Assembly (NCBI RefSeq): GCF_015169395.1
Contig: NZ_CP063458.1
Span: 3,348,001 to 3,412,000 of the forward strand
Direction: 5' to 3'
From: Humisphaera borealis
GTDB lineage: Bacteria > Planctomycetota > Phycisphaerae > Tepidisphaerales > Tepidisphaeraceae
DNA: 64,000 nt
The notes under the pieces: model-generated
What the model was told of the DNA's origin: nothing
Databases searched by the model: none
What the model saw: only the letters and a program-made list of their open reading frames with translations
Translations under genes and position numbers: made by a program
Shown: positions 42,418-50,190 of the stretch, in pieces
How positions within the stretch are numbered: position 1 is the first letter of the stretch
Layout of the letters: every line of letters begins with the position of its first letter

Positions 42418-43140
42418 ATGACCGCGCCATCCGAACCTTCGCCACCCCAGGCCGACCGCCGTGTTTCGCTTCGGTCGCGCGTTTCAGACGATCTGGCGTA
42501 CATCCTTCCGTTCTTCGCGTTCATCCTGCTGACGTCTCTCGCGGGGCAATTCCCCGACGCATACCCTGTCTTTTATGCGATCAAGGCCGTCGTCGCCGCA
42601 GGATTGCTCGTCTGGCTCTGGCCGCTTTTCACGAAGATCAAGTGGGACTACTGGTGGCTTGGCGTCATCGCCGGCGTGATCGGCATCTTTCAATGGGTGC
42701 CGATGCAGCTTTGGCTGCAGGCAAACTTCGCGTTCTTCAGGCCGCCGCCGCCCGACACCGTCTTCAACCCGTATCAGAAAATCCAACCCGACTGGCTCTG
42801 CTGGGCCTGGATTGCCGTCCGCATACTCAGCGCTTCGCTGGTCGTTCCACTGATGGAAGAGCTCTTCTGGCGCGACTACCTCTGGCGGCGGATCATTGCC
42901 CCCAATGATTTCAAACTCGCTACCGTCGGCGAATGGGATTGGCGGGCGTACGTCGGTGTCTCACTGGCGTTTGCCGTCGTGCATGGCAACTGGTGGCTGA
43001 CTTCCATTGTCTGGGGCTTTATGGTCGGCGGACTGCTGCTCTATACGCGCAGCCTGGGGGCGTGCATCGTCATGCACGCGACGACCAATGCCCTTCTGGC
43101 GGCGTACGTGCTGTACTACCAGGACTGGGCGTTCTGGTAG
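42418..43140 (+). CDS. CPBP-family intramembrane metalloprotease
   Basis: A 240-residue membrane protein with six or so helices. The CPBP/Abi/Rce1-like signatures are present: E-E-x3-R in PLMEELFWRDYLWRR, the F-x3-H of FAVVHGNWW, and a final H-x3-N (MHATTNALL). The overall layout resembles the CAAX-protease-related subgroup TIGR03008. It probably cleaves a membrane protein or processes exported peptides; the target is unknown. The start lies 45 bp after the response-regulator stop, so co-transcription is likely. Confidence 0.88.
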   Translation: MTAPSEPSPPQADRRVSLRSRVSDDLAYILPFFAFILLTSLAGQFPDAYPVFYAIKAVVAAGLLVWLWPLFTKIKWDYWWLGVIAGVIGIFQWVPMQLWLQANFAFFRPPPPDTVFNPYQKIQPDWLCWAWIAVRILSASLVVPLMEELFWRDYLWRRIIAPNDFKLATVGEWDWRAYVGVSLAFAVVHGNWWLTSIVWGFMVGGLLLYTRSLGACIVMHATTNALLAAYVLYYQDWAFW

Positions 43141-43164
43141 GACTACTCACGTCGCTCCAGTCCC

Positions 43165-43265
43165 AGGAGCCGCGCACGAAGTGTGTTCACGCGAGTAAGC
43201 GGAAATGGACCCCGAAGCGTTGCGGTTCCCGCTTACTCCGTGAGTACACTTCGTGCGCGGCTCCT
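43165..43265. repeat. 101-bp palindromic intergenic element
   Basis: Left arm AGGAGCCGCGCACGAAGTGT and right arm ACACTTCGTGCGCGGCTCCT are perfect complements over 20 bp. The complementarity continues imperfectly (GTAAGCGG/CCGCTTAC) for nearly 40 bp around a ~25-nt centre. It lies between the CPBP gene and the aminotransferase gene. Confidence 0.9.
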
Positions 43266-43336
43266 AAATTTCTACACGCTACACGTTCGACCCCTCCTCC
43301 CCTATCATCTGGCGTCCATTTGCAACCCCTGACCCG

Positions 43337-44558
43337 ATGACGCACCCGAATCCGGACAATCCCACGTTTTCCCCCCGTCGGCTGTACCTCGACAACGCCG
43401 CGACGAGTTTCCCCAAGCCGCGGACCGTCACCGATGCGATGGTCCGCTACGCCACTCAACTGGGCGCCTCCGCCGGCCGGGGTGCGTACCAGGAGGCGAT
43501 CGAGACCGGCGCGCTGATTCACGAATGCCGCCGACGGCTCAATCGGCTCTTGAACGGCGAAAAGGCCGAGCATTTCGTCTTCACGCTGAATTGCTCCGAC
43601 GCTCTGAACCTCGCGATCAAAGGCCTGATCGACCCTGCCCGCCAGCCTGCCCATGCGATTTGCACGCACATCGACCACAACTCGATCCTGCGGCCGCTGA
43701 ACGAGCTCGAGTCCCGCGGCTGGATTTCACAGACGCAGGTGCCGGTCGATTCGGCGACAGGCCTGGTCGACCCTGACGACATCCGCCGGGCCATTCGGCC
43801 GGAAACGAAACTCGTCGCGATCACGCACGCCAGCAATGTGACGGGCACCGTTCAACCGATCCGGGAGATCGGGCGCATCTGCCGGGAGCGGGCGGTGCCG
43901 TTCATTGTGGACGCGGCACAATCCGTCGGACATCTGCCCATTGACGTGCGGGCCGATTGCATCGATCTGCTAGCCGCCCCCGGCCACAAGGCGCTGCTGG
44001 GGCCACTGGGCACAGGGTTCCTGTACATCCGCCCGGGGCTGGAAAAGTCACTGCGCACCCTGCGCGAAGGCGGCACCGGCTCGGTGTCCGAACTGGCGAC
44101 GCAGCCGGACTTCATGCCCGACAAGTACGAGCCCGGCAGTCATAACGCGATCGGTATCATCGGGCTGAGCGAAGGCGTGAAATGGGTGCTGGAGCAGGGC
44201 ATCGAGACCCTGCACGCTCACGAGATGGACCTGGTGCACCTTCCTCGAAGGCGTCTCAGACATCGACGGCCTCACCTACTTCGGCCCCCAGGGCGTACGA
44301 AACCGCATCGGCGTATTCGCCATCCGCATCGACGGGTATGACCCCCAGGAGCTGTCGGCGATTCTTGAAACCAGCTACGGCATTCTCAGCCGATCCGGCA
44401 TCCATTGTGCCCCGCTCGCCCACCAGGCGATCGGCACCGCCGCAACCGGCGGTGCGACGCGGCTGAGCTTCGGGCCGTTTTTGAGCAAGCAGGATGTGAA
44501 GTTCGCGACCGACGCGTTGTCCGAAGTCGCCGCGAGTCGGCCGGTCATGTCGCGGTGA
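43337..44558 (+). pseudogene. Class-V aminotransferase / cysteine desulfurase-like gene, frameshifted
   Basis: A PLP enzyme of the SufS/Csd-like fold. The first frame covers ~300 residues: YLDNAATSFPKP, THIDHNSILRPL, the PLP-binding DAAQSVGH and the Schiff-base Lys in APGHKALLGPLG. After MDLVH at about 44239 the homologous sequence jumps frame to FLEGVSDIDGLTYFGPQG, continuing with RNRIGVFAIR and the Cys-bearing SRSGIHCAPLAHQAIGT to the stop at 44558. The net shift is +1 (or -2) within 44237-44241. Both parts look under selection, so either a recent mutation or a sequence error is possible. If repaired, it would be about 407 residues. Confidence 0.85.
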
Positions 44559-44580
44559 TCGGCAGACGTAACCTGGAAAT

Positions 44581-44655
44581 GATTAGCGGTCGCACCGTAG
44601 GTGCACTCCTAGGTCTTAGTCCCGGAAGAGTGCACCTACGGTGCGACCGCTAATC
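44581..44655. repeat. Perfect 28-bp inverted repeat between convergent genes
   Basis: The left arm begins GATTAGCGGTCGCACCGTAG and the right arm ends CTACGGTGCGACCGCTAATC. All 28 bp pair perfectly around a 19-nt loop. It lies 22 bp after the aminotransferase stop and 36 bp before the end of the sugar isomerase-like gene, so it may terminate both transcripts. Confidence 0.93.
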
Positions 44656-44691
44656 GTTGAAGTCAGCCCAGTGTGCTCAAACCCAGTGTGC

Positions 44692-45555
44692 TCAGCCCAG
44701 GATCTTCTTCAGGAACGCCAGCCCGTCGCTCGCCAGCGAATCCTGCGTGGGAGCAAGCACCCGCCAGATGGCGGCGGCGGCGGCGATGCTCTTGGTCTTG
44801 GGGGTAAAGCTCTCGATCACCGCGTCGCTGTCGTAGCCGATTTCCTTCAGCGCCTTGGCGGTGCCTTCCCAGTCGATGTTCTTGCCGCTGCCGGGCGCGC
44901 CGCGGTCGTTCTCGCAGGTGTGGAAGTGGAACAGCCGGCCCTTGGCCCGCTTGATGGCCTCGTAGGTGTCCTTTTCCTCGATGTTCATGTGGAACGTATC
45001 GAGGTGGAAGCCGACGTTCTTCTCGCCGATGTCGTTGAGCAGTTTCTCGCACTGCTCTGACGTGTTCACCAGGTCGGTCTCGAAACGGTTCAGCGGCTCG
45101 ACGGCGATCCGCACACCCAGGTTCGCAGCGCGCTTGGCGGCTTCCTTCAGGCCTTTGACGGCCAGGTCCCATTCGACCTTCTTCTGTTCCGGCGTCACAT
45201 GCCGACGCTTGCCGACGGCCGAGTAGCTGGGGCCCGCCAGCGTGGGGCAGCCGCTCTTGGCGCAGATCTCCAACGCCTTGGTGATGTAGTTGAGCGAGTT
45301 TTCGCGGATGCTGGCGTCTTCGTGGGTCAGGTCACGGTCGGGGCCGAACGCGCCGCAGATGACCAGCCGCAGACCGGTCGCCTGGGCACGTTCCTTCAGC
45401 TTGGCCGGGTCGACGTGCGAGGGGTCTTCGAGGCCGAACTCGAAGCTGTCGAAGCCCATCTTCTTGGCCTTGTCGAGCAACGCGAGCGACTCCGGATCGC
45501 TGGTGGTGAAAGGAGAGGTCCAGATCCACGCGTTAACGCCGATTTTGATGCTCAT
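44692..45555 (-). CDS. Sugar phosphate isomerase/epimerase (xylose isomerase-like TIM barrel)
   Basis: A 287-residue AP-endonuclease-2/TIM-barrel protein. ATG 45555 follows GGAGGAAA. Metal-site residues appear in the usual places: RIAVEPLNRFETDL (Glu), GFHLDTFHMNIEE (Asp and His), FHFHTCENDRG (His, Glu) and VIESFTP (Glu). This is the D-tagatose/L-ribulose 3-epimerase-like layout, converting ketoses by C3 epimerisation. The exact sugar cannot be read from sequence. Single gene on this strand. Confidence 0.88.
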   Translation of the reverse strand: MSIKIGVNAWIWTSPFTTSDPESLALLDKAKKMGFDSFEFGLEDPSHVDPAKLKERAQATGLRLVICGAFGPDRDLTHEDASIRENSLNYITKALEICAKSGCPTLAGPSYSAVGKRRHVTPEQKKVEWDLAVKGLKEAAKRAANLGVRIAVEPLNRFETDLVNTSEQCEKLLNDIGEKNVGFHLDTFHMNIEEKDTYEAIKRAKGRLFHFHTCENDRGAPGSGKNIDWEGTAKALKEIGYDSDAVIESFTPKTKSIAAAAAIWRVLAPTQDSLASDGLAFLKKILG

Positions 45556-45631
45556 AGTCACTTTCCTCCGACCGGTCATTGAGAGAACAATTGGGAACGG
45601 AAAGGTAAACGCCGGGGCAGGTTCTGGCAAT

Positions 45632-45750
45632 GTGATTCGACGGTTGATTGTCGGCGGTCGACAGTTGATCGTCGGGAAGGCCCGACTTCGACAATCCACA
45701 CCCCACCATCGACGAGCGACACTCAACTTTCGACAATCCACGCTCAACCT
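45632..45750. repeat. Short repeated motifs upstream of the sugar isomerase and hom genes
   Basis: TTCGACAATCCAC occurs at 45687-45699 and again, slightly extended, at about 45729-45742. Inverted relatives (TTGATTGTCGG, TTGATCGTCGG) lie at 45644-45675. The arrangement looks like a degenerate palindromic repeat in the divergent promoter region. Confidence 0.5.
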
Positions 45751-45825
45751 TGCTTCCCCTGCGCCCCGTCCTTACATTTCCGCGTTCGATTCGTTCCGCT
45801 TTCGTGCCGTGCTTCGGATTTACTC

Positions 45826-47154
45826 ATGACCCAAACGTCGATCGGGATCTGTCTTCTTGGCTGTGGCGTTGTCGGCAGCGGCGTCGTCAAGTTGCTGCGC
45901 GAACAGCGCGAGCTTCTGGCCCGTCGAACGAATCTGGCGTTTGATATCCGCCATGTCGTCGTCAGGGACGTGGCCAAACATGCGGCCGGCGAGGGCAACC
46001 TCCCCTACACGTCGAACGCCGCCGCTGCGATCGACGACCCTGCTGTTCAGATCGTCATTGAAGTCATGGGAGGGCGCGACCCGGCGCTGGCCCATATCGA
46101 ACGGGCCCTAAAGCTCGGCAAGCCGGTCGTCACCGCCAACAAAAGCCTGCTCGCCGAGCGCGGACCGGAACTGTTTTCCCTCGCCCGCAAGCACGGCTCG
46201 TGCATTGCGTTCGAAGCCAGCACCGGCGGCGGCATTCCGATCATCGACGCCATCTCCCGGGGCCTGGTCGCCAACCGCATTGACGCGCTTGTCGGCATCG
46301 TCAACGGCACATGCAACGTCATCCTCACCCGGATGACCCGCAACGGCTGGAGTTACCACCAAGCGCTGACCGAAGCCCAGAAGCTGGGCTTTGCCGAGGC
46401 CGACCCCACGCTCGACGTTTCCGGCCGCGACGCGGCACAGAAGCTCGCGCTGCTGTCGGGCCTGGCGTTCAACGCCCGCGTCGCCGAGAAGGACATCCAG
46501 ATCGAAGGCGTCGCCGACCTGCAATCAGCCGACATCAAGTTTGCCGGCGATCTGGGTTACGTCATCAAGCTGCTGGCGATCGCCGAGCGGCAGCCGGACG
46601 GGCGACTGGCATTACGCGTCCATCCCACACTCGTAAGCAAATCAGACGTCCTGGCCGAAGTGAGCGGGCCATTCAACGCAATCAGTGTCTACGGCCACGC
46701 GCTGGGCCACGCTCTGTTCTACGGCCGCGGTGCCGGCCAGATGCCGACGGCGAGCGCGGTCGTTGCCGACCTGGTGCAGACGGCAATCGGCGTGGTGCCG
46801 CTGGCGTTCAAGAAGCTCAACATCTTCCCCGACGCCGCCGAACCGGCACAGATCCTCCCCGCCAACGAGATCACCAGCCGATACTACCTGCGGCTGAGCG
46901 TGAAAGACCAGCCCGGCGTAATGGGCGCAGTGAGCCAGGTGCTCGGCCAACACGGCATCAGCATCAGTGCGATCCTACAGCACGAAGTCGCCGAAGACGC
47001 CGACGGCGTGCCGATCGTGCCGATCGTTATCACAACGCACCGGGCTCAGGAAGGCGCGGTACGGGCGAGCCTCAAGCAGATCGACGCGCTATCGACGGTG
47101 CGCGCGCCGAGCGTGTGCCTGCGGATCATCGATCAGCCGAAGGAGTTCGCGTAG
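45826..47154 (+). CDS. hom: Homoserine dehydrogenase
   Basis: A 442-residue NAD(P)-dependent enzyme reducing aspartate semialdehyde to homoserine. It shows the nucleotide loop LLGCGVVGSGVV (10-21), VVTANKSLLAERGPELF with the catalytic Lys, GGGIPIIDAIS, VNGTCNVILTRM, and GFAEADPTLDVSGRDAAQKLA. A C-terminal ACT domain (YYLRLSVKDQPGVMG, ISISAILQHE) suggests feedback control by threonine. The length is typical of monofunctional Hom. The ApgM-type gene downstream may provide the next step. Confidence 0.96.
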   Translation: MTQTSIGICLLGCGVVGSGVVKLLREQRELLARRTNLAFDIRHVVVRDVAKHAAGEGNLPYTSNAAAAIDDPAVQIVIEVMGGRDPALAHIERALKLGKPVVTANKSLLAERGPELFSLARKHGSCIAFEASTGGGIPIIDAISRGLVANRIDALVGIVNGTCNVILTRMTRNGWSYHQALTEAQKLGFAEADPTLDVSGRDAAQKLALLSGLAFNARVAEKDIQIEGVADLQSADIKFAGDLGYVIKLLAIAERQPDGRLALRVHPTLVSKSDVLAEVSGPFNAISVYGHALGHALFYGRGAGQMPTASAVVADLVQTAIGVVPLAFKKLNIFPDAAEPAQILPANEITSRYYLRLSVKDQPGVMGAVSQVLGQHGISISAILQHEVAEDADGVPIVPIVITTHRAQEGAVRASLKQIDALSTVRAPSVCLRIIDQPKEFA

Positions 47155-47187
47155 GGCGCTAGCCGCAGGTCAACGATCTGCGCGACA

Positions 47188-47574
47188 TCAGGAGGACGAC
47201 AGTGCGTCGTCGCTCACAGGCCTGCATAGATCGCGTTCTTCTCGCCAATCGCTCACAAACGGAATCAAGGTATCCCCGGCGACATCGATGTAGATGACTT
47301 TGTCATTCGTGAGGGCGAGCCCCCAACCCGGCCAGTGATCCGACACTACAACGTCGACAACCGTCTCGCCACAGCATTGCTCGGCCCTATAGACGGTCTT
47401 GTACCGAATGCCCGTGTCAAACTGCACGAATTGGAAACTCGGGAGATGGAGTGTACGACCGTCCGCCAATAAGACGAGGCAGTCGACGGTTCCGATGGAA
47501 TAGTCAGAGTGGCACACCATCGGCATCTCCAGCACTCGGATGACTCTAGCGCCAATGATGTCGTCTCGCCGCAT
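47188..47574 (-). CDS. Hypothetical protein
   Basis: A 128-residue protein, mostly beta-rich (VDCLVLLADGRTLHLPSFQFVQF, VIYIDVAGDTLIPFVSDW), with a cysteine pair (QCCGETVV). No family is recognised. It is oriented against hom and the ApgM-type gene and lies between them, so it is probably an insertion into that pair. Moderate coding support only. Confidence 0.5.
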   Translation of the reverse strand: MRRDDIIGARVIRVLEMPMVCHSDYSIGTVDCLVLLADGRTLHLPSFQFVQFDTGIRYKTVYRAEQCCGETVVDVVVSDHWPGWGLALTNDKVIYIDVAGDTLIPFVSDWREERDLCRPVSDDALSSS

Positions 47575-47662
47575 ATCGATACCCGTTAACCGTTGTCTTG
47601 AACTCGTCGTACTCGTAGTCTAGCCCCGCAACGTTGGATTCGTGAGAGAGACGCCTATTGCC

Positions 47663-48862
47663 ATGAAATACGCCATCATCATCCCCGACGGCGCGGCCGA
47701 CGAGCCGCTGGCCGAACTGGGCGGGAAGACGCCGCTGGAAGCCGCCGCCACGCCGAACATGGACCGCATCGCGCAGATGGGCCGGATCGGTTTAGTGCGC
47801 ACCGTGCCCGACGGGTTCGAGAGCGGGTCCGATGTCGCCACCATGTCGCTGCTGGGCTACGACCCGGCCGTCTACCACACCGGCCGGGCACCGCTGGAAG
47901 CCGCGGCTCAGAGCATTCCGCTTGATCCGACCGACTGGGTTTTCCGCTGCAATCTCGTCACCACGCGTGGCGGCTTGATGAAGGACCACTCGGCCGGCGG
48001 CATCAGCAATGTCGATGCGCGGCAGCTGCTGGTGGATCTGGCCGAGGTGCTCAAAGAACCGGGCTTCGAGATCTACCACGGCGTCAGCTACCGCAACCTG
48101 ATGGTCTACCGCGGGTCTCAGGATTTCGAACTGAAGACCAAGCCGCCACACGAAATCCCCGAGGAGCCGGCCGAGAAATGGCTGCCGACCGGGACCGGTT
48201 CCGACATCCTTCGGCGAATGACGGAGACCTCGGCGAAGCTGTTCGCGAATCACCCGATCAACGTCGCCAGGCGTCAGGCCGGCATCAATGAAGCGACGCA
48301 GATCTGGCTCTGGGGCCAGGGCCACGCCCCGGCGATGCCGAAGTTCGCCGAGCGGTTCGGCGTCGCCAAGGGGTGCATGATCACCGGCGTCGATCTGCTC
48401 CGCGGCTTGGCGTCACTGTTGGGCTGGGACTGCCACGAAGTGGACGGCATGACCAGCTTCCACGACACCAACTACATCGGCCAGGGCATCGACACGGCGA
48501 AGATGCTCGACAAGTACGACCTGGTTCTCAGCCACGTCGAATCGCCGGACGAGGCGAGCCACCAGGCCGACTGGAAGACGAAAATCGAAGCGATCGAGGC
48601 GATCGACAATCACGTCGTCGGCCCGGTGCTGGCCAAGATGCAGTCCTACCCCGACTGGCGGATCATGGTTCTGCCGGACCACCCGACCAACATCAGCACC
48701 CGAAAGCACGGCTACGCCCCCACGCTCTTCGCAATCGCCGGGACCGGCGTGAAAGCCGCCGGCGCCAAGGCGTACAGCGAGCCGATCGCCGACGCGAGCG
48801 GGCTGAAGCTCGACAAGGGGCACGAGCTGATGGAGTTCTTCCTGCGCAGCAGCGGGGGCTGA
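47663..48862 (+). CDS. apgM: ApgM-type phosphoglycerate mutase family enzyme, probable homoserine kinase
   Basis: A 399-residue alkaline-phosphatase-fold enzyme of the archaeal-type, cofactor-independent phosphoglycerate mutase family. Metal and active-site residues: Asp in IIPDGAADEPL, the phospho-Ser in SGSDVATMSLLGYDP, DEASHQADW, and LPDHPTNISTRKHGY near the end. Members close to threonine genes fall in TIGR02535, a group proposed to be the homoserine kinase of organisms without ThrB. Here it follows hom, so phosphorylation of homoserine is a credible role; glycolytic mutase activity is the alternative. Start ATG 47663. Confidence 0.9.
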   Translation: MKYAIIIPDGAADEPLAELGGKTPLEAAATPNMDRIAQMGRIGLVRTVPDGFESGSDVATMSLLGYDPAVYHTGRAPLEAAAQSIPLDPTDWVFRCNLVTTRGGLMKDHSAGGISNVDARQLLVDLAEVLKEPGFEIYHGVSYRNLMVYRGSQDFELKTKPPHEIPEEPAEKWLPTGTGSDILRRMTETSAKLFANHPINVARRQAGINEATQIWLWGQGHAPAMPKFAERFGVAKGCMITGVDLLRGLASLLGWDCHEVDGMTSFHDTNYIGQGIDTAKMLDKYDLVLSHVESPDEASHQADWKTKIEAIEAIDNHVVGPVLAKMQSYPDWRIMVLPDHPTNISTRKHGYAPTLFAIAGTGVKAAGAKAYSEPIADASGLKLDKGHELMEFFLRSSGG

Positions 48863-48892
48863 TCGCGGCGGCTCGCCGCACTCGAGGGATTG

Positions 48893-50125
48893 TCAGCAGA
48901 CGGCAAGCACTTCGCGCAACCCCAGGAGAATCTCGCTCGCCGCCCAGGCCTCCTCGGGGCCGGCGGAGCTGACGAATTGCTCCCAGTGCGGCAGACCGAT
49001 CTGGATGAACTGGGCAACCGCCGCCTTGTCGTCGAGCAGCGCCCCGAGCTTGGCGATCGCCATGGTCTCTGACGCCCGAATCCCCCGACGCGACACGCGC
49101 TCGCCGGTTCGCCCGTAGTAGTGCGAATAAACTTTGCCGTCGCTGGCGAGCTTGTTCTTCACGAAAGCCAAGACCTTCCGGGCGATCCCTGATTCTCCCT
49201 TTGCGATCGTGGCGGCGGTGGTGCAGGCGTTGTTCGTCTGCACGATGTCGTTCGGGGAAAACACCGACACATCGATCCCCCAGTACATCGTCTTGAGTTC
49301 CGGCTGCACCAGGTCGTACAGCAGCCCGCACGGCGTCGGTGTACGGCGCATCAGCTCGTAGCTCCTGGCGGCCAGGTCGGCGATCGGCTTGTGTGCCGCC
49401 GGATCAGATTCGCGAATGTCGTCGGCAACCGCATGCAGAAAGTCGGCGTCGTAATCGATGACGTAGGTGTTGTTGGCAAAGGATCGACTGCCGAAGCTGA
49501 AGTAATTACGGATCAGCCAGATGTCCTGGTCGATCGTGTAGTGCCTGCCGTAGCCGTCGAGGATCGTCAGCGCGAGCGACTTGTCCTGCGGCCGATTCAA
49601 CACCTTGCCACTGGCCCAGAGCGCACGGGCCATGCGCAGGCCCTCGGTGGTGCCTGACGCATCGGGCTGCACCTTGATCGCCCGCCGCCAGAGCACAAAT
49701 CCCGTAGTGAATGGGTCGTCCGCCTTGTCGATGATCACATGTTCGACGGCGAACTGGCGGAGCTTCAGGTAGGGTTCGAGGTCGCCGGCGCGGGCGAAGT
49801 GCTCCATGAGCTGGGCGAGTTCGACGGTGTAGACGAACGTATCGCTCGGCGACTTTCCCGGACGGGCCACCGTTTCGGCGCCGCCCATCGCCCAGACGCG
49901 GGCCTTGTCGTGCAGTCGATCGCGCAGGTCATTCAGGCGCGGTACGTAAGGAGCCAGGTCGGCCGCGTCAGCCTGCGGATGAGTTTGCGGGCTGAGGCTT
50001 GTAACGAACCCCGCCATGGCAGCGAGGGCACCCGCTTCCAGGCATTCCCGACGCGAGGGAACGCGGTCCATCAATCGCCTGAGGCGCGAACGTGGTTTTA
50101 CAAGTTTACCCGGCTGCTGATCCAT
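48893..50125 (-). CDS. Exported six-hairpin glycosidase-like protein (possible GH8 relative)
   Basis: A 410-residue protein. A twin-arginine-like signal lies near residue 25 (SRRECLEAGALAAMAGFV). The body looks like an (alpha/alpha)6 barrel: ELAQLMEHFARAGDLEPYLKLRQF, PDASGTTEGLRMARALWASG, ILDGYGRHY and WLIRNYFSFGSRSFANNTYVIDYD. Those Asp/Glu-rich stretches recall glycoside hydrolase family 8, which cleaves beta-1,4-glucans and xylans. I cannot confirm the catalytic acids, so the enzyme class is tentative. It may act on the cell's own exopolysaccharide or a substrate. Confidence 0.65.
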   Translation of the reverse strand: MDQQPGKLVKPRSRLRRLMDRVPSRRECLEAGALAAMAGFVTSLSPQTHPQADAADLAPYVPRLNDLRDRLHDKARVWAMGGAETVARPGKSPSDTFVYTVELAQLMEHFARAGDLEPYLKLRQFAVEHVIIDKADDPFTTGFVLWRRAIKVQPDASGTTEGLRMARALWASGKVLNRPQDKSLALTILDGYGRHYTIDQDIWLIRNYFSFGSRSFANNTYVIDYDADFLHAVADDIRESDPAAHKPIADLAARSYELMRRTPTPCGLLYDLVQPELKTMYWGIDVSVFSPNDIVQTNNACTTAATIAKGESGIARKVLAFVKNKLASDGKVYSHYYGRTGERVSRRGIRASETMAIAKLGALLDDKAAVAQFIQIGLPHWEQFVSSAGPEEAWAASEILLGLREVLAVC

Positions 50126-50190
50126 GCAGTGCCCTCGCACCGGCGGCGACTGTAATAAGCCGCCGGCGCGAGGGCAAACCGTTGCGTTTG

